From Planctomycetaceae bacterium (GTDB lineage Bacteria > Planctomycetota > Planctomycetia > Planctomycetales > Planctomycetaceae), in NCBI GenBank assembly GCA_900299185.1, contig OMIV01000383.1, forward strand, positions 1 through 39,554: a DNA stretch of 39,554 nucleotides, read 5' to 3'. The position numbers were made by a program, and so were the translations under genes. Shown piece after piece: positions 17,215 through 25,340 of the stretch; the first letter of the stretch is position 1; each line of letters starts with the position of its first letter. The notes under the pieces were generated by a model that saw nothing but the letters and a program-made list of their open reading frames with translations, searched no databases and was not told the origin of the DNA.

Positions 17215-18078
17215 ATGTTTCACGAACAAATCTTTGAAGTGCAGGGCAAGTCGATCAACGCGGCCGTCGGTCCGAACAATGGACCCGCGCTGCTGATGTT
17301 ACATGGAGTGACTCGTCGCTGGCAGACCTTCGTGCCGCTGTTGCCGGCTCTCTCAACGAGATTCGAGGTCTTCGCGTTCGACTATCTCGGTCATGGCAAG
17401 TCCGATCGCACTCACCGCAGCTATCGAGTGATTGACTATGTTGAAACCATGACCGAACTGCTGATGCATCCGCCGTTCTCGACGCAGAAGAAGATCTACC
17501 TTTATGGGCACTCGTTGGGTTCGATGATCGCCGCAGCTTTGGCCGGTCGGTTCGCTCAGAAGGTGGAAGCCGTGGTCATGGAGGATCCCCCGTTTCAAAC
17601 CATGGGCAAGCGGATCGAAACCACTCCGCTCTTGAGCTACTTCAATGGTCTCTCTGAGTTCGCGGGAGCAAGCGACGCTCCGACTGCCTTGGCTAAACGC
17701 ATTGCCGACATGCGAGTGATCGATCCTCACAGTCAGCAAACGACGCGACTGGGAGATACTCGCGACGCAGCCTCATTGCTCTTCACCGCCAAGAGTTTGG
17801 CACAGCTCGATCCGCGCGTGTTCGATTCAATTCTCTCGGGCCAGTGGCTCGACGGCTTCGATGTCGAAAGCGTTCTGGCCGCGATTCAATGCCCGGCTTT
17901 GTTGCTGCAAGCCGACTGGTTAGCCGGCGGAATGCTGACCAACGAAGACGCCCAACGAGCCGTCACGCTGATGCGTCAAGCCTCTCACATCCGCATGGAA
18001 GGCGTCGGCCATCTCATCCATTGGCTCCGCACCGAACAACTCCTGCGCTACGTGCAGGCGTTCCTGGAATCGGTTTGA
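17215..18078 (+). CDS. Alpha/beta hydrolase
   Basis: 287 residues. The alpha/beta hydrolase fold shows an oxyanion-hole LHG (29-31), the strand FEVFAFDYLGHGKSD, a nucleophile elbow GHSLG with Ser100, a probable acid Asp near 233 (LLLQADW) and catalytic His266 in GVGHLIHW. The family covers esterases, lipases, epoxide hydrolases, dehalogenases and C-C hydrolases; Ser as the nucleophile argues against dehalogenase and epoxide hydrolase. The substrate is unknown. No signal peptide, so cytoplasmic. The ATG at 17215 has a strong purine-rich ribosome binding site, AAGGAAGGAAAG, immediately upstream. Confidence 0.92.
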   Translation: MFHEQIFEVQGKSINAAVGPNNGPALLMLHGVTRRWQTFVPLLPALSTRFEVFAFDYLGHGKSDRTHRSYRVIDYVETMTELLMHPPFSTQKKIYLYGHSLGSMIAAALAGRFAQKVEAVVMEDPPFQTMGKRIETTPLLSYFNGLSEFAGASDAPTALAKRIADMRVIDPHSQQTTRLGDTRDAASLLFTAKSLAQLDPRVFDSILSGQWLDGFDVESVLAAIQCPALLLQADWLAGGMLTNEDAQRAVTLMRQASHIRMEGVGHLIHWLRTEQLLRYVQAFLESV

Positions 18079-18107
18079 GGCAACGCGAGTGGATCCCGAG
18101 TTGAGCA

Positions 18108-18587
18108 TTACCCTAGCTCGGGCAGTCCGCCGAATTGTCGAACCGCTTCATAGGCAATTGTGTTGGCGGTGCTGGCGAGGTTGAGGCTGCGGACTTCAGT
18201 TCGCATTGGCAGCTTGATGCAACTGCTCGCGAACTCAGTACGGATGGATTCGGGAAGTCCGCGTGACTCGCTGCCGAATAGCAAGATGTCGCCGCGACGG
18301 AATGTAGCTTCCCATGCCAAGCGAGTGGCAAACTTCGTCAGGCACCAGACTTGGCGGTCCGGCAAGCGGCTGCGGAGATCCGCCCAACTTTCGACGGCTT
18401 CCCAATCCAGCTTCTCCCAGTAATCCATCCCGGCTCGGCGCAGATGCTTTTCGTCGAGTTGAAAGCCAAGCGGGCGAATCAGCCACAACTTCGCTCCGAT
18501 GGCGACGCAAGTGCGTCCAATGTTCCCGGTGTTTTGAGGGATCTCGGGTTGATACAGCACTACATTGAGCAACGATTCGGCAGGCAT
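18108..18587 (-). CDS. trmL: tRNA (cytidine/uridine-34-2'-O)-methyltransferase
   Basis: 159 residues, typical for TrmL (YibK), a SPOUT-family methyltransferase that 2'-O-methylates the wobble base of certain leucine tRNAs. Motifs: [19 protein letters not shown] at 9-27 (motif 1), RRAGMDYWE at about 50, [10 protein letters not shown] near 103 and the knot-forming [16 protein letters not shown] near 133. It acts as a dimer in the cytoplasm. It is convergent with the hydrolase gene (29 bases between stops). The ATG at 18587 has only a weak ribosome binding site. With trmB this is the second tRNA-modification gene in the window. Confidence 0.95.
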   Translation of the reverse strand: MPAESLLNVVLYQPEIPQNTGNIGRTCVAIGAKLWLIRPLGFQLDEKHLRRAGMDYWEKLDWEAVESWADLRSRLPDRQVWCLTKFATRLAWEATFRRGDILLFGSESRGLPESIRTEFASSCIKLPMRTEVRSLNLASTANTIAYEAVRQFGGLPELG

Positions 18588-19247
18588 CTTGAGTCTTCAA
18601 AGAGAGTGGCTGATCGCCAACATCGACGGGGCGTTTTCTGATTGGCAGTGCCAATCTCAGTTGCGGAGCCAATGAGCTACGTCGGCGAGTCGCTCCGCGA
18701 CTCGCTGCACATGATCCAGACGTCTGGGCCATTGGGCCATTGGCGAACTCGTCAAACAAGTCGCTTCCTTACTCGCCTCTACCGCTGTCCTCAAGTCGTG
18801 GCGACTCGCGCCTTTAGCGAGCCCGAACTTTCGGCATAGAGCGACTGATCGGAATCTCCCGGCGATTCGGCGTTGCTCGGCCTCTCGGACCGGCCAGAAC
18901 AACCAGGGGCATCGGCTGACTCGTTGAGCCAGACATTAAAAGTAGGCTCTACAGAGTTCGCATTTCCGCGCGTTTAGCTATTAGGATGAATTTGCCTGAT
19001 CGTTCCAGTCGATGGGCGATGTGAGTTTTCAGCGCGCCGACTCACCCGCGCGACTCGCGACCTGGTCCGGGAGCGATCTGGGTTCTGACTCGTTCACGCC
19101 CCACTCATCGTTGTCTGACTGCGTTGGAACTTCTACCTCTTCTCACCACTCAAACGGTTCGGCGAGCACCTTTCGAGACCTCTAGCTGCCGTCACCGCCT
19201 TTCATGATTCACGGTCTGTTGTCGCTTACTTCGAGGATGTCGCTGCT
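18588..19247. other. Intergenic region upstream of the giant surface protein
   Basis: 660 bases, divergent, so it must contain the promoters for trmL (minus) and the surface protein (plus). It holds a small hairpin, GATTGGC/GCCAATC (18640-18656), and the REP-like palindrome at 18685-18705. Short open frames in it lack domains or start signals. No RNA gene recognised. Confidence 0.45.
18685..18705. repeat. REP-like palindrome, GCGAGTCGC-TCC-GCGACTCGC
   Basis: A perfect 9-base-pair inverted repeat with a TCC loop, preceded by GCTACGTCG. The core AGTCGCTCCGCGACT is shared exactly with the right-hand hairpin at 27644-27664, and also follows a GCTACGT/TACGTAG-type flank there, so the two are copies of one dispersed element. 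It is intergenic. Confidence 0.75.
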
Positions 19248-22200
19248 ATGAATTGTCGCTCCCTGATTAAGAGTTGGTTCGGTCAGATGAATCGTCGCAG
19301 CCTCGCGGCCACCCATCGGATGTCGTCGTTGGCGAACCGTCCGGAGCAGCTTGAAACTCGCACGGTGCCGACTGGCAACGTGACCGCGCAACTCGTCGGA
19401 CGCAGCCTTTATCTCTACGGCGACGAAGGCGCGAACGGGGTCGAACTGACTGCGTCGGGCAGCAACTTGGTGCTGCGCGGGCTCAACAACACCACCATTA
19501 ACGGAGCGAGCAACGACTTCTTGGTGAGGTCGGGTGTGCTGGAAGTTCGGCAGTCGCTCTTCGCTTACATGGGCGGCGGCGATGACACATTGGCGATCTC
19601 GGCGGCGGCTCGGATTCGTCGCGACGCTTTCGTCTACATGGGCGAAGGCAATGACACGTTCGCGATGAATGCTGGCGAAGCTCATCGCAACTTGTACGTC
19701 GACCTGGGCAACGGCAGCGACTCGGTCAACTTCGACGGAGCGTTGGCCACTCACGGAGTCAGCATTACCGGTGGGACGGGCGACAAGCTGATCAGCATTA
19801 ACAACTCCAGGATCGCTGACTTCTTCAATGTCATGACTTCGTCTGGCAATGACACCGTGGTCATCAAGGGCAGCGTTCTCGGCGACGACGTTTACATTCA
19901 ATCGGGACTCGGTGACGACACGGTCGTGATCGATAATTCGAAGCTGCGTGACTACGCGACGATTGATACCTCCATGGGGAATGACTTCGTTCAAATCTCG
20001 CCGACGACCACGATCGGCGATGACGTCAATGTCTTCCTCGGTGGTGGTGACGACAACGCGGTGCTCGATGGCGCCAACACGTTTGGTGACCCCGTCTCGT
20101 TCTTCGGACAGAGTGGCACTGACAACGTCGAAATCGGAGCCAACAACGTCTTTGACAACGGTCAGAATTCTTACGACACCGATGGCACGACCGTCGATGC
20201 CGCGACCAAGACGGCGCGACTCACGGATGCCACAACGGGTGCGACTTCGCGAGCAGAGGCGTTGCGTCAGGCTTTGGCGACAGCGATCACTCCGCGAACC
20301 ATCGGCATCACTTTGGATAAGACGGCTGTCAGCGAAGCCGCTGGTGCCACGGCCGCGACCGGTACCGTTACTCGTCCAACTGGTTCCATCGGTGCGTTGA
20401 CCGTCGCTCTTACCAGTGACCTGACGACTGAGGCCACCGTTCCGGCGACTGTAACAATTCCTGCCGGACAAACCTCGGTCACGTTCGCGGTTGCCGCAGT
20501 TGATGACTCGACCCAAGACGGCAACAAGACGGTGAATATCACCGCGGCTCTCAACGGTTTCACCAGCGGCAAAGTCACTCTGTCGGTGGAAGACAACGAC
20601 ACTCCGTTGACTTTGGAATTGAGCGCTACGACGGTGACTGAAGCAGGCGGAGCGACGGCTCTCACGGGAACGGTCACTCGAACCGGAACCGTTGGTGATG
20701 CCACGGTCAATCTCTTGAGTAGCGACACCAGTGAGATCACGGTCCCCGCGACAGTGACGATCGCTGACGGTAAGAGTTCAGCCACATTCGATATCGCCGC
20801 CGTCGAAGACACTGTTATTGACGGTACTAAGACTGTGACGATTACTGCTTCTGGCACTGGCTTCGTCAGTGCCTCGAAGACGGTTGACGTGACTGACAAC
20901 GAGACCGGTACACCTGCCTTGAGCCTGTCGCTGGATAAGTCGACCGTCAGCGAAGGTGATGGCGCGACTGCTGCCACCGCGACTGTCAGCCGCAATACAG
21001 AACCAACTGATGCCCTTACCGTTACTCTCACTAGCAGCAACACGTCTGTTGCCACCGTTCCGACGACTGTAACAATTCCTGCCGGTCAGACGTCGGTGAC
21101 CTTTGCTGTCGCGGCCGTTGACGATCAGGCGGACAATCCCGATCAGACAGTCACAATTACCGCGACAGCCACTGGTTTGACGACGGCTACGACCAATCTG
21201 ACGGTGACCGATAACGACATCGCACTCGATGTCGTGACGGCCGCAAATAACTTCGTCGATTCCAGCGGGACGCTGATTACCAAGCAGCAGAACTTTACCG
21301 TGACTGGTACCACGGTTCCCGGAGCGACGGTCGCACTGGACACGAACGGAGATGGCTTCAACGACGGCACGCAAACCGCCAGCGACACAGGAGCCTTCAG
21401 CTTCACGGTACCGCTGACGAACACCAGCACGAATCACGGTGCCAACGCGCTTCGATTCCGTGCGACCACGGCGACAAACACCACTGGGACCATCGAAGAA
21501 GTTGATGTGCATCGAGCGGTTGGAAGCGTTGTGGAGTTCGCGACCAATGTGGGAACGTTCCACGTCGAGCTGCTCGATACCGATGCTCCCATCACTGTGG
21601 CCAACTTCAAGAACTACTTCAGTCGCTACAACAACTTGATCGTTCAGAGGTCTCCCGCAGACTTCGTGATTCAAGCTGGTCAGTTCACATCCACGAACGG
21701 CGTCCTTTCGACGGTGACGACCGACGCGCCGATTACGAACGAATTCAACTCAGCCAACGGCAATGTGAAGGGCACGCTGTCGATGGCCTTGCCAGCCAAC
21801 GGACCGAACCAAGGCACAAGCCAATGGTTCATCAACGTTGTAGATAACTCATTCCTCAACGCAAACCTACACACCGTCTTTGGCCGAGTGATCGGCAGCG
21901 GCATGGATATCGTCGAAGCCATCAACTCGTTCCCGGTCGACAACCAGAGTTCTCAACAGAGCAACTCGGCTTTGGGCGAAGTTCCGCTGATCGGCAATGT
22001 CGCGTTCGAAGACCTGACAGGCACGGTGACCGTGGCCTCTGGTTCGACCACGCTGACAGGTACCGGCACGGCGTTTCTCACGCAGCTCACAGCCAAGAGC
22101 AGCAACGTTGAGGGTACGACGATTCGCGTCGGCTCGCAGACTTTCACGGTCGAGAGCATCCAGAGCAACACGCAGCTCACCTTGAGTGACGCTGCGACTG

Positions 22201-22298
22201 CTGCTTCGACGAATGTTGTTGCTCAACGTCATGCGAAGGCCGCTCAGGCAAACTTCATTGTCTTCAGCCACATCGGCGAAGTTCTCAACACCATTTAG
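19248..22298 (+). CDS. Giant surface protein: RTX-like repeats, three Calx-beta domains, cyclophilin domain
   Basis: 1016 residues. The N-terminus has a planctomycete-type surface-protein signature, PEQLETRTVPTG (32-43). Residues 100-300 carry RTX-like repeats (GGGDDTLAI, GEGNDTFAM, GNGSDSVNF, SGNDTVVI) that suggest calcium binding. Three Calx-beta domains follow at about 352-450, 452-552 and 555-655 (ITLDKTAVSEAAG, LELSATTVTEAGG, LSLDKSTVSEGDG). A bacterial Ig-like domain (657-755, TVPGATVALDTNGDG) leads to a cyclophilin-type peptidyl-prolyl isomerase domain (757-895: VGTFHVELL, VQRSPADFVIQAG, SQWFINV, VFGRVI). A short C-terminal beta region ends the protein. The first and third Calx-beta domains share a 22-base identical DNA stretch (20446-20467 and 21064-21085). 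The protein is probably secreted or cell-surface bound. The ATG at 19248 has AGGATG about 8 bases upstream. Confidence 0.9.
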   Translation: MNCRSLIKSWFGQMNRRSLAATHRMSSLANRPEQLETRTVPTGNVTAQLVGRSLYLYGDEGANGVELTASGSNLVLRGLNNTTINGASNDFLVRSGVLEVRQSLFAYMGGGDDTLAISAAARIRRDAFVYMGEGNDTFAMNAGEAHRNLYVDLGNGSDSVNFDGALATHGVSITGGTGDKLISINNSRIADFFNVMTSSGNDTVVIKGSVLGDDVYIQSGLGDDTVVIDNSKLRDYATIDTSMGNDFVQISPTTTIGDDVNVFLGGGDDNAVLDGANTFGDPVSFFGQSGTDNVEIGANNVFDNGQNSYDTDGTTVDAATKTARLTDATTGATSRAEALRQALATAITPRTIGITLDKTAVSEAAGATAATGTVTRPTGSIGALTVALTSDLTTEATVPATVTIPAGQTSVTFAVAAVDDSTQDGNKTVNITAALNGFTSGKVTLSVEDNDTPLTLELSATTVTEAGGATALTGTVTRTGTVGDATVNLLSSDTSEITVPATVTIADGKSSATFDIAAVEDTVIDGTKTVTITASGTGFVSASKTVDVTDNETGTPALSLSLDKSTVSEGDGATAATATVSRNTEPTDALTVTLTSSNTSVATVPTTVTIPAGQTSVTFAVAAVDDQADNPDQTVTITATATGLTTATTNLTVTDNDIALDVVTAANNFVDSSGTLITKQQNFTVTGTTVPGATVALDTNGDGFNDGTQTASDTGAFSFTVPLTNTSTNHGANALRFRATTATNTTGTIEEVDVHRAVGSVVEFATNVGTFHVELLDTDAPITVANFKNYFSRYNNLIVQRSPADFVIQAGQFTSTNGVLSTVTTDAPITNEFNSANGNVKGTLSMALPANGPNQGTSQWFINVVDNSFLNANLHTVFGRVIGSGMDIVEAINSFPVDNQSSQQSNSALGEVPLIGNVAFEDLTGTVTVASGSTTLTGTGTAFLTQLTAKSSNVEGTTIRVGSQTFTVESIQSNTQLTLSDAATAASTNVVAQRHAKAAQANFIVFSHIGEVLNTI

Positions 22299-22349
22299 TC
22301 AGCAAGCAGTGGTTGAGTCGAACGCGACTGGAGCAATCACTCCAAAAAC

Positions 22350-22390
22350 AACGGCTGGCACGTTCTCGTAAAGAGGATGTGCCAGCCGTT
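22350..22390 (+). terminator. Rho-independent terminator of the surface protein gene
   Basis: A perfect 12-base-pair stem (AACGGCTGGCAC at 22350-22361; its complement at 22379-22390) with a 17-base loop, followed by TTC and further T-rich sequence. It starts 51 bases after the stop of the surface-protein gene. Confidence 0.85.
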
Positions 22391-22495
22391 TTCATTTCCT
22401 CAGAGAGTTCTGCATTCGGCTGCTCATTCATCAAGTCACCTCACACGAGTCGTGAGGATGAACGTCTCAGAGTCATTCGTGTGAGGCGACTGCAG

Positions 22496-24595
22496 TTACG
22501 GCTTCGGCTTCAGAAGACTCAGCACGCTCTTGGCGGGGGCTGCTTCGTGGAGGCTGAATACTGTCGCCGTTGACGTCGTGCTGCGACTGTTGCGGTCAGA
22601 GTTCAAGAAGACCGGCTGAATGCGGAGCACATGGCCAATCGCATTGCCGTTCTCGTCCAACACTGCCGAACCGCTGCTGCCTTTGCCCCAATCAGCGCTG
22701 ACGTGCAATCGCTGATGGCGAGGCTCGGTCGATTCGGCTTTCAAGCTGTAATGCCGATTAACGAGGCCCGCGCTGAAGTAGCCTCGAATTCCTTGAGGGT
22801 CGCTGAAACAAAAGACCGAATCACCGGCTCGAACATCGTCGCTCAACGCCAGCGGCTTTAAGTCGGTCGCACCCACCTTCATCACGATGGTGTCCATGGC
22901 GGTGTCAACTGACACCACCGAGGTCACGGGCACGATTCGATCTTCGCCTAGCACGACGACAGGGTAGGCTTCGTCGAGCTTCGATGCCGAGGGCTCTGCC
23001 ATCACGTGAGCTGCTGTAGCTACGGTGTCATTCGCAATCGCATAACCGCCCGCGACGTTCAGATGCCAGCGGTCACATTTGGAACATCGGAAGACCCAGC
23101 CGCAGCGAGCATGAGCTTCTGCCGCGCGTTGAGCGACGTCACGACCTCGCAACGGCTTCGTGTTCGGAGCGGGCAACGAGATTTCGTCTGCCTTAGGTGC
23201 TCGACGCAGCTCGGCAAACTTCAACCCGTTGGTGAAGCCATCCTTCTTGGTCGCCTCGCGAGCTTTCACCAACAACGGATCTTCCGCACGCGGGCTGTGT
23301 TCGGAACTTGGATCTTCTGATGGTGGTTCACCGAGTCGTTCCAGGCGGCGTTCAATGGTGTCGCGCAAGTTCGGGCCGCGAAGCGCAGAACTATCGGCAA
23401 CGATCAGCCCAGACTTGCCATCGACCAACAAACAGAACGGAATGCCGGTCACTCCAAATCGAGAAGGCAGCTTGCCATCAAAGCCTTCTTCCTCGTTGAC
23501 TTGCTGCCATGTGATGGAGTTATCGGCGATGAACTTCGTCAGCTTCTCTTTCTCGTCTGGGTCATCAATGCTGATGCCGAGCACGTCGAAGCCTTGCGAA
23601 TGGAACTCTTCATACACACGTCGGAGATTGGGTAACTCCTCACGACACGGCCCGCACCACGTCGCCCAGATGTCGAGCAGGACCAGGCGACCTTCATAGT
23701 CTTGAGGGAAGCGAACGGGCTTGCCGGTGATCGTCTTGGTTTCAAACGTCGGCGGTTTCTGCCCCTTGGCGATGTTGGCCGGAACGATCTTCTCTTCGAC
23801 CATCTTCGACGACTTAACGATCTGGAACTTGCCACCCAGCGCCGTCATGTCGGTGATTTCGTAAGTGGTGCCTCCGATGTTGAACGGCTGACGCACGTCG
23901 TATCGCTCGCCCCGAAACTCGAAGGAGCCATTGGCATTCACATCAATCAGCAAGCTGACTTTGGAATCCTTCGGATCGTCTTTGCCTCGAAAGTCTCCGG
24001 TGGATGAATCGTCGACCAAGAGCGTCGAGAACTCCTTCTCGCCGAGCTTCACTTTGCCCGAGTATGCAAAGTCGCGGTAGAAGAAGATCGTGTTCTTGAA
24101 CGCTGGCCGAGCTGGGTCATCGGGATCAAAGCGATAGAGATTTAACGCGAGCGATTTGGACTCGGTGCCAAAAGTCACCATGACGGTGGCGCTACCATTC
24201 CATTGCAGCAACTGCTGATTGCCTCGTCCGTTCTTGCGAGACGTCCAAACGACTGCCGGATCATCGGTCAGATCCCCGTTGGCATTGGCGTCGATCCACA
24301 ACTTGGACTCGCCCTTCTTGGGTTCCGACAGCACCGCCACACACTTTGTTGGTGACTCTGCAGGACCAAAGACAAACGTGCCGAACTTCGGCTTCTCCGC
24401 CTCTTCCGGCAGCTTGGTGACAGACTCGGGCCGAGTCTCACTCAGTTCCAACCGAGCCGGCTGATAATAGCCCGCCTTGGCACTGGCCCCTTTTGGCAAC
24501 CACTCCAATTGAATGTCTTCAGCCTGCGACATCGCAGGTTGAATGCCACTGCAGGCCGCCCAACACAACAGAGCGGCGAAGAATCGTCTTTGCAT
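22496..24595 (-). CDS. Exported thioredoxin (TlpA-like)-trypsin fusion protein
   Basis: 699 residues. A Sec signal peptide (RRFFAALLCWAACSGIQPAMS) ends near residue 24. Residues 25-270 are a beta-rich planctomycete region with DANANGD and DVNANGS acidic loops. Residues 280-420 are a TlpA/AhpC-TSA-type thioredoxin domain with the redox motif WCGPC (313-317) and the cis-proline region GIPFC (385-389). After a linker, residues 495-665 are a trypsin-like serine protease domain preceded by CSKC (504-507). The triad is readable as His530 (TAAH), Asp568 (AMDTIV) and Ser641 (GSSGS). It would act in the periplasm, coupling thiol-disulfide chemistry to a protease. The ATG at 24595 has GAGG about ten bases upstream. 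Convergent with the surface-protein gene. Confidence 0.9.
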   Translation of the reverse strand: MQRRFFAALLCWAACSGIQPAMSQAEDIQLEWLPKGASAKAGYYQPARLELSETRPESVTKLPEEAEKPKFGTFVFGPAESPTKCVAVLSEPKKGESKLWIDANANGDLTDDPAVVWTSRKNGRGNQQLLQWNGSATVMVTFGTESKSLALNLYRFDPDDPARPAFKNTIFFYRDFAYSGKVKLGEKEFSTLLVDDSSTGDFRGKDDPKDSKVSLLIDVNANGSFEFRGERYDVRQPFNIGGTTYEITDMTALGGKFQIVKSSKMVEEKIVPANIAKGQKPPTFETKTITGKPVRFPQDYEGRLVLLDIWATWCGPCREELPNLRRVYEEFHSQGFDVLGISIDDPDEKEKLTKFIADNSITWQQVNEEEGFDGKLPSRFGVTGIPFCLLVDGKSGLIVADSSALRGPNLRDTIERRLERLGEPPSEDPSSEHSPRAEDPLLVKAREATKKDGFTNGLKFAELRRAPKADEISLPAPNTKPLRGRDVAQRAAEAHARCGWVFRCSKCDRWHLNVAGGYAIANDTVATAAHVMAEPSASKLDEAYPVVVLGEDRIVPVTSVVSVDTAMDTIVMKVGATDLKPLALSDDVRAGDSVFCFSDPQGIRGYFSAGLVNRHYSLKAESTEPRHQRLHVSADWGKGSSGSAVLDENGNAIGHVLRIQPVFLNSDRNSRSTTSTATVFSLHEAAPAKSVLSLLKPKP

Positions 24596-24858
24596 GAAGG
24601 AGTCCTCTTAGAGGGTTAAGACCAGAGCCACTTCAACAGTGATCTCCAAGACCAAGCAACGGAGTATGCATCGAACTCCGCTAACCTGACTACCTGACTG
24701 TCTGAGTCGTATAGCCATCGAGATTGTCGAGTCGATTCGTTTCGGACATTGATGTCGCGGCATGGTCTCCCGACCGAATCTTTCTAAATATCAAAATACG
24801 GTCGTGATCGTGTCGTCCTTACTCATAGAGGCCACTTTCAAACCTCAGGAGTACGACA

Positions 24859-25065
24859 ATGACCGATCCGCAAACGCCGCCGCCAACAGCAACGCCACAA
24901 CAATCTCAATTGTCTGAGGCTCAACTCACCAAGTTGCTTGATGTGAATTGGGAGCAGCACGCATCCCGAGTCGCAGGCGAACTTGCTGGGACCAACTCTT
25001 GGACCCGCATTGCGCACGGAGAGGCTCGACGTGACGCCCATAGTCTCAAATTGCAAGGACTATGA
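24859..25065 (+). CDS. Small hypothetical protein
   Basis: 68 residues, not recognised. The N-terminal third is Pro/Gln/Thr-rich (TDPQTPPPTATPQQSQ), followed by a predicted amphipathic helix (SEAQLTKLLDVNWEQHASRVAGEL). No cysteines, signal peptide or membrane span. I accept it as a gene because AGGAG lies eight bases before the ATG and a strong terminator (25086-25128) starts 20 bases after the stop. It is the only plus-strand gene between the thioredoxin-trypsin gene and the tRNA. Confidence 0.6.
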   Translation: MTDPQTPPPTATPQQSQLSEAQLTKLLDVNWEQHASRVAGELAGTNSWTRIAHGEARRDAHSLKLQGL

Positions 25066-25085
25066 TAGAGTTCGCAGAGAACGAA

Positions 25086-25128
25086 AAACCCCGAAAACGT
25101 AGGCGTTTCCGCCACATTTTCGGGGTTT
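25086..25128. terminator. Rho-independent terminator, probably bidirectional
   Basis: A perfect 12-base-pair stem (AAACCCCGAAAA at 25086-25097; its complement at 25117-25128) with a 19-base loop. A-rich sequence on the left and TTT on the right allow it to work on both strands: for the small plus-strand gene ending at 25065 and for the minus-strand tRNA ending at 25137. Confidence 0.85.
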
Positions 25129-25136
25129 CAAGAGAC

Positions 25137-25210
25137 TAGCAAGGGCGGGACTCGAACCCGCGACACCCGGCTTATGAAGCCGGTGCTCTAACCGACTGAG
25201 CTACCTTGCC
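25137..25210 (-). tRNA. tRNA-Met (anticodon CAT)
   Basis: A 74-base cloverleaf on the minus strand. The acceptor GGCAAGG pairs with CCTTGCT (first pair G-U), D arm GCTC/GAGC, anticodon stem CCGGC/GCCGG with loop TTCATAA (anticodon CAT), variable loop GTGTC, T arm GCGGG-TTCGAGT-CCCGC, discriminator A. CCA is not encoded. The body resembles elongator tRNA-Met rather than the initiator, because the first acceptor pair is not the C-A mismatch of initiators. A tRNA-Ile with lysidine-modified CAT cannot be fully excluded. Confidence 0.95.
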
Positions 25211-25340
25211 AAGGCGGGCGGGAATTTAGCGGCTCGATGGTCCTTCGCAAGGATGGTTGGATCTGTGAACGACGACACGACGGACTCCCATTTGCCTAAG
25301 AATCACGGTCCGTTTAAGTCCTGCGATTGGCACATTCGTC

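Noticed and set aside
19209-20516. 435-residue minus-strand open frame opposite the surface protein
   Set aside because: It is antisense to a well-supported gene. Its sequence is rich in Arg and Val with no domain, and similar long antisense frames recur at 20267-21055 and 20778-21674, as expected from repetitive GC-biased codons.
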